Shown: piece by piece, positions 62,842 through 64,000 of the stretch
How positions within the stretch are numbered: the first letter of the stretch is position 1
Layout of the letters: the number at the start of each line of letters is the position of its first letter
Assembly (NCBI GenBank): GCA_041687755.1
Contig: JBDNJM010000034.1
Coordinates: 62,001 to 126,000 of the forward strand
Reading direction: 5' to 3'
Origin: JBDNJM01 sp041687755
Lineage (GTDB): Bacteria; Planctomycetota; UBA1135; GCA-002686595
DNA: 64,000 nucleotides
Program-made: the position numbers and the translations under genes
Notes under the pieces: generated by a model
Seen by the model: the letters and a program-made list of their open reading frames with translations, nothing else
The model's database searches: none
Told to the model about the DNA's origin: nothing

Positions 62842-63087
62842 GGGGGGGGATCTGGGGGATGGATCGGAAGGTCGAACGAACGCCAGGTCTACGCGCTCAT
62901 GGGCAGGACTGGGACAGCTTGCCTCAGAATACTTCAGGGTGCCGAACCCGCTCTAAATGCCCCAAAGCGAGGGCCACTGGGGCCGCCGAGCGCGCCCCGC
63001 CTGCCCCGCTCCCCTCCTGGGCACCCCAGCCGTCCGGCGAGCGCCTCCGGCTGGTTTTGCGGGGACCTCGCGGTCGCCACAGCCCTC

Positions 63088-64000
63088 CTAGGCCAGCCCC
63101 GCAAACCGCACTCCGGTGAGGTCCGCGACCTCGCGCTTCCAGGTCACCAGGTCGCCAGAGTTGAACTCGCGCAGCGAGCTGTACCCGCAGGCCCGCGAGA
63201 GCACCGACATCAAATCGACGCTCGCGGTCAGGAAGCGCCCGAGGCGCTGCGCCGACTGCTTCACGTCCAGCCGGTCGCGCAGGTGCTGCTTCTGGGTCGC
63301 AATGCCGACCGGGCAGTTGTTCGTGTTGCACGCGCGCATGCCTAGGCACCCGATCGCCTGCAGCGCCGAGTTGCCCAGCGCCACCGCGTCCGCGCCCAAC
63401 ATGAGCGCCTTCACAAAGTCGGGCGCCGTGCGCAGGCCACCGGTGACCACCAGCGACACGCCGTGCGCGTTCTCGTCCATCCAGGCGCGCGCGCGCGCGA
63501 CGGCCGCGAGCGTCGGCACCGAGATGTGATCGCGGAAGATCAGCGGGGCCGCTCCGGTCGCGCCTCCGCGTCCGTCCAGGATGATGTAGTCGGCCCCGGC
63601 GCGCATCGCGAACTCGAGGTCCGGCTCGATGCTCTGCGCGGACAGCTTGAACCCGATCGGGATGCCGCCGGTCGCCTGGCGCACTTCCTCGGCGAAGCGC
63701 CAGAAGTCGTTCGCGGTCTTGAGATCCGGGAAGGTCGCCGGGCTGATGGCGGCCTGCCCCACCGGGATCCCGCGCACGCGCGCAATGCGCTCGTCCACCT
63801 TCTCGCCGGGCAGGTGCCCGCCGGTGCCGGTCTTCGCCGCTTGGCCACCCTTGAAGTGGAACGCCTGGGTCAGCTTCACCTTCTCGAGGCTGTACCCGAA
63901 CTTGGCCGAGCCCAGCTCGTACAGGTAGCGCGAGCACTCCTGCTGCTCCTGGGGCAGCATGCCGCCCTCGCCCGAGCAAATGCCCGTGCCCGCGAGCTCC
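63088..64000 (-). CDS. FMN-binding glutamate-synthase-type protein (partial)
   Basis: The minus-strand frame enters from the right edge without a start (AGTGICSGEGGMLP). It continues for about 300 residues: LGSAKFGYSLEKVKLTQAFH, FKGGQAAKTGTGGHLPGEKV, IPIGFKLSAQSIEPDLEFAM, GADYIILDGRGGATGAAP, VTGGLRTAPDFVKALMLGAD and the iron-sulphur region RACNTNNCPVGIATQ. These are the FMN and [3Fe-4S] segments of the glutamate synthase central/FMN domain. The end LTGVRFAGLA closes at 63088. Archaeal-type or stand-alone GltB-like proteins have this layout, so it may act in amino-acid metabolism without the glutaminase domain. The N-terminal part is outside the window. Confidence 0.9.
   Translation of the reverse strand, partial: ELAGTGICSGEGGMLPQEQQECSRYLYELGSAKFGYSLEKVKLTQAFHFKGGQAAKTGTGGHLPGEKVDERIARVRGIPVGQAAISPATFPDLKTANDFWRFAEEVRQATGGIPIGFKLSAQSIEPDLEFAMRAGADYIILDGRGGATGAAPLIFRDHISVPTLAAVARARAWMDENAHGVSLVVTGGLRTAPDFVKALMLGADAVALGNSALQAIGCLGMRACNTNNCPVGIATQKQHLRDRLDVKQSAQRLGRFLTASVDLMSVLSRACGYSSLREFNSGDLVTWKREVADLTGVRFAGLA

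Overview
The window is 64 kb of high-GC DNA with tightly packed operons. Start and stop codons often overlap (ATGA, GTGA, TAGTG, TGATG) and Shine-Dalgarno sequences are sparse. The gene content suggests an environmental, Gram-negative-type bacterium, most likely in Planctomycetota. The signs are lipoprotein secretins with TPR N-termini, a string of ExbB/ExbD genes, oligopeptide permeases with very large periplasmic insertions, a GldA/F/G-like ABC exporter with a DUF4340-like partner, Spondin_N secreted proteins and many secreted proteins with no clear relatives. This is inferred from gene style only; no rRNA or ribosomal protein gene is present to settle it.

Layout. 1-3.6 kb (minus): TPR lipoprotein, sensor histidine kinase and response regulator, running off the left edge. 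3.7-6.0 kb (plus): MtaB-type tRNA methylthiotransferase overlapping a family-4 uracil-DNA glycosylase. 6.9-21.6 kb (plus): an envelope-machine locus with secretin lipoprotein 1, two exported TPR proteins, ExbB, ExbD1, ExbD2, an ExbD3 interrupted by an in-frame TAG, and secretin lipoprotein 2. A perfect 14-bp minisatellite lies between exbB and exbD1, and strong inverted repeats end several transcription units. 21.7-24.2 kb: remnant of a PLP-dependent decarboxylase, a 15-bp minisatellite, a GlxA-type AraC regulator and a HAD hydrolase. 24.4-39.5 kb: two complete oligopeptide ABC systems (A-B-C-D-F) transcribed divergently from a shared 300-bp region. 40-45.3 kb: a large secreted protein, a gene fragment, small membrane proteins and an S41 protease. 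45.5-51.5 kb: GldA-GldF-GldG-DUF4340-like operon.

51.6-58.7 kb holds a full histidine operon, hisG-hisC-hisB-hisH-hisF-hisA/I/E-hisD. It is preceded by what looks like a classical attenuator: a candidate promoter, a short reading frame with five His codons in nine, and an intrinsic terminator before hisG. Its hisA, hisI and hisE are fused into one 430-residue protein whose HisI-HisE half reads like fungal HIS4, and hisD follows directly. No histidinol-phosphate phosphatase gene is recognisable in the window. 58.8-64 kb: TerC-family protein, an unknown gene, a frameshifted Spondin_N paralogue beside an intact one, and the C-terminal part of an FMN-binding glutamate-synthase-type protein running off the right edge.

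Most distinctive points: the his leader/attenuator, the HIS4-like HisA-HisI-HisE fusion, the ExbB/ExbD/dual-secretin locus with its amber-interrupted third ExbD, and C-homopolymer tracts that repeatedly abut start codons.
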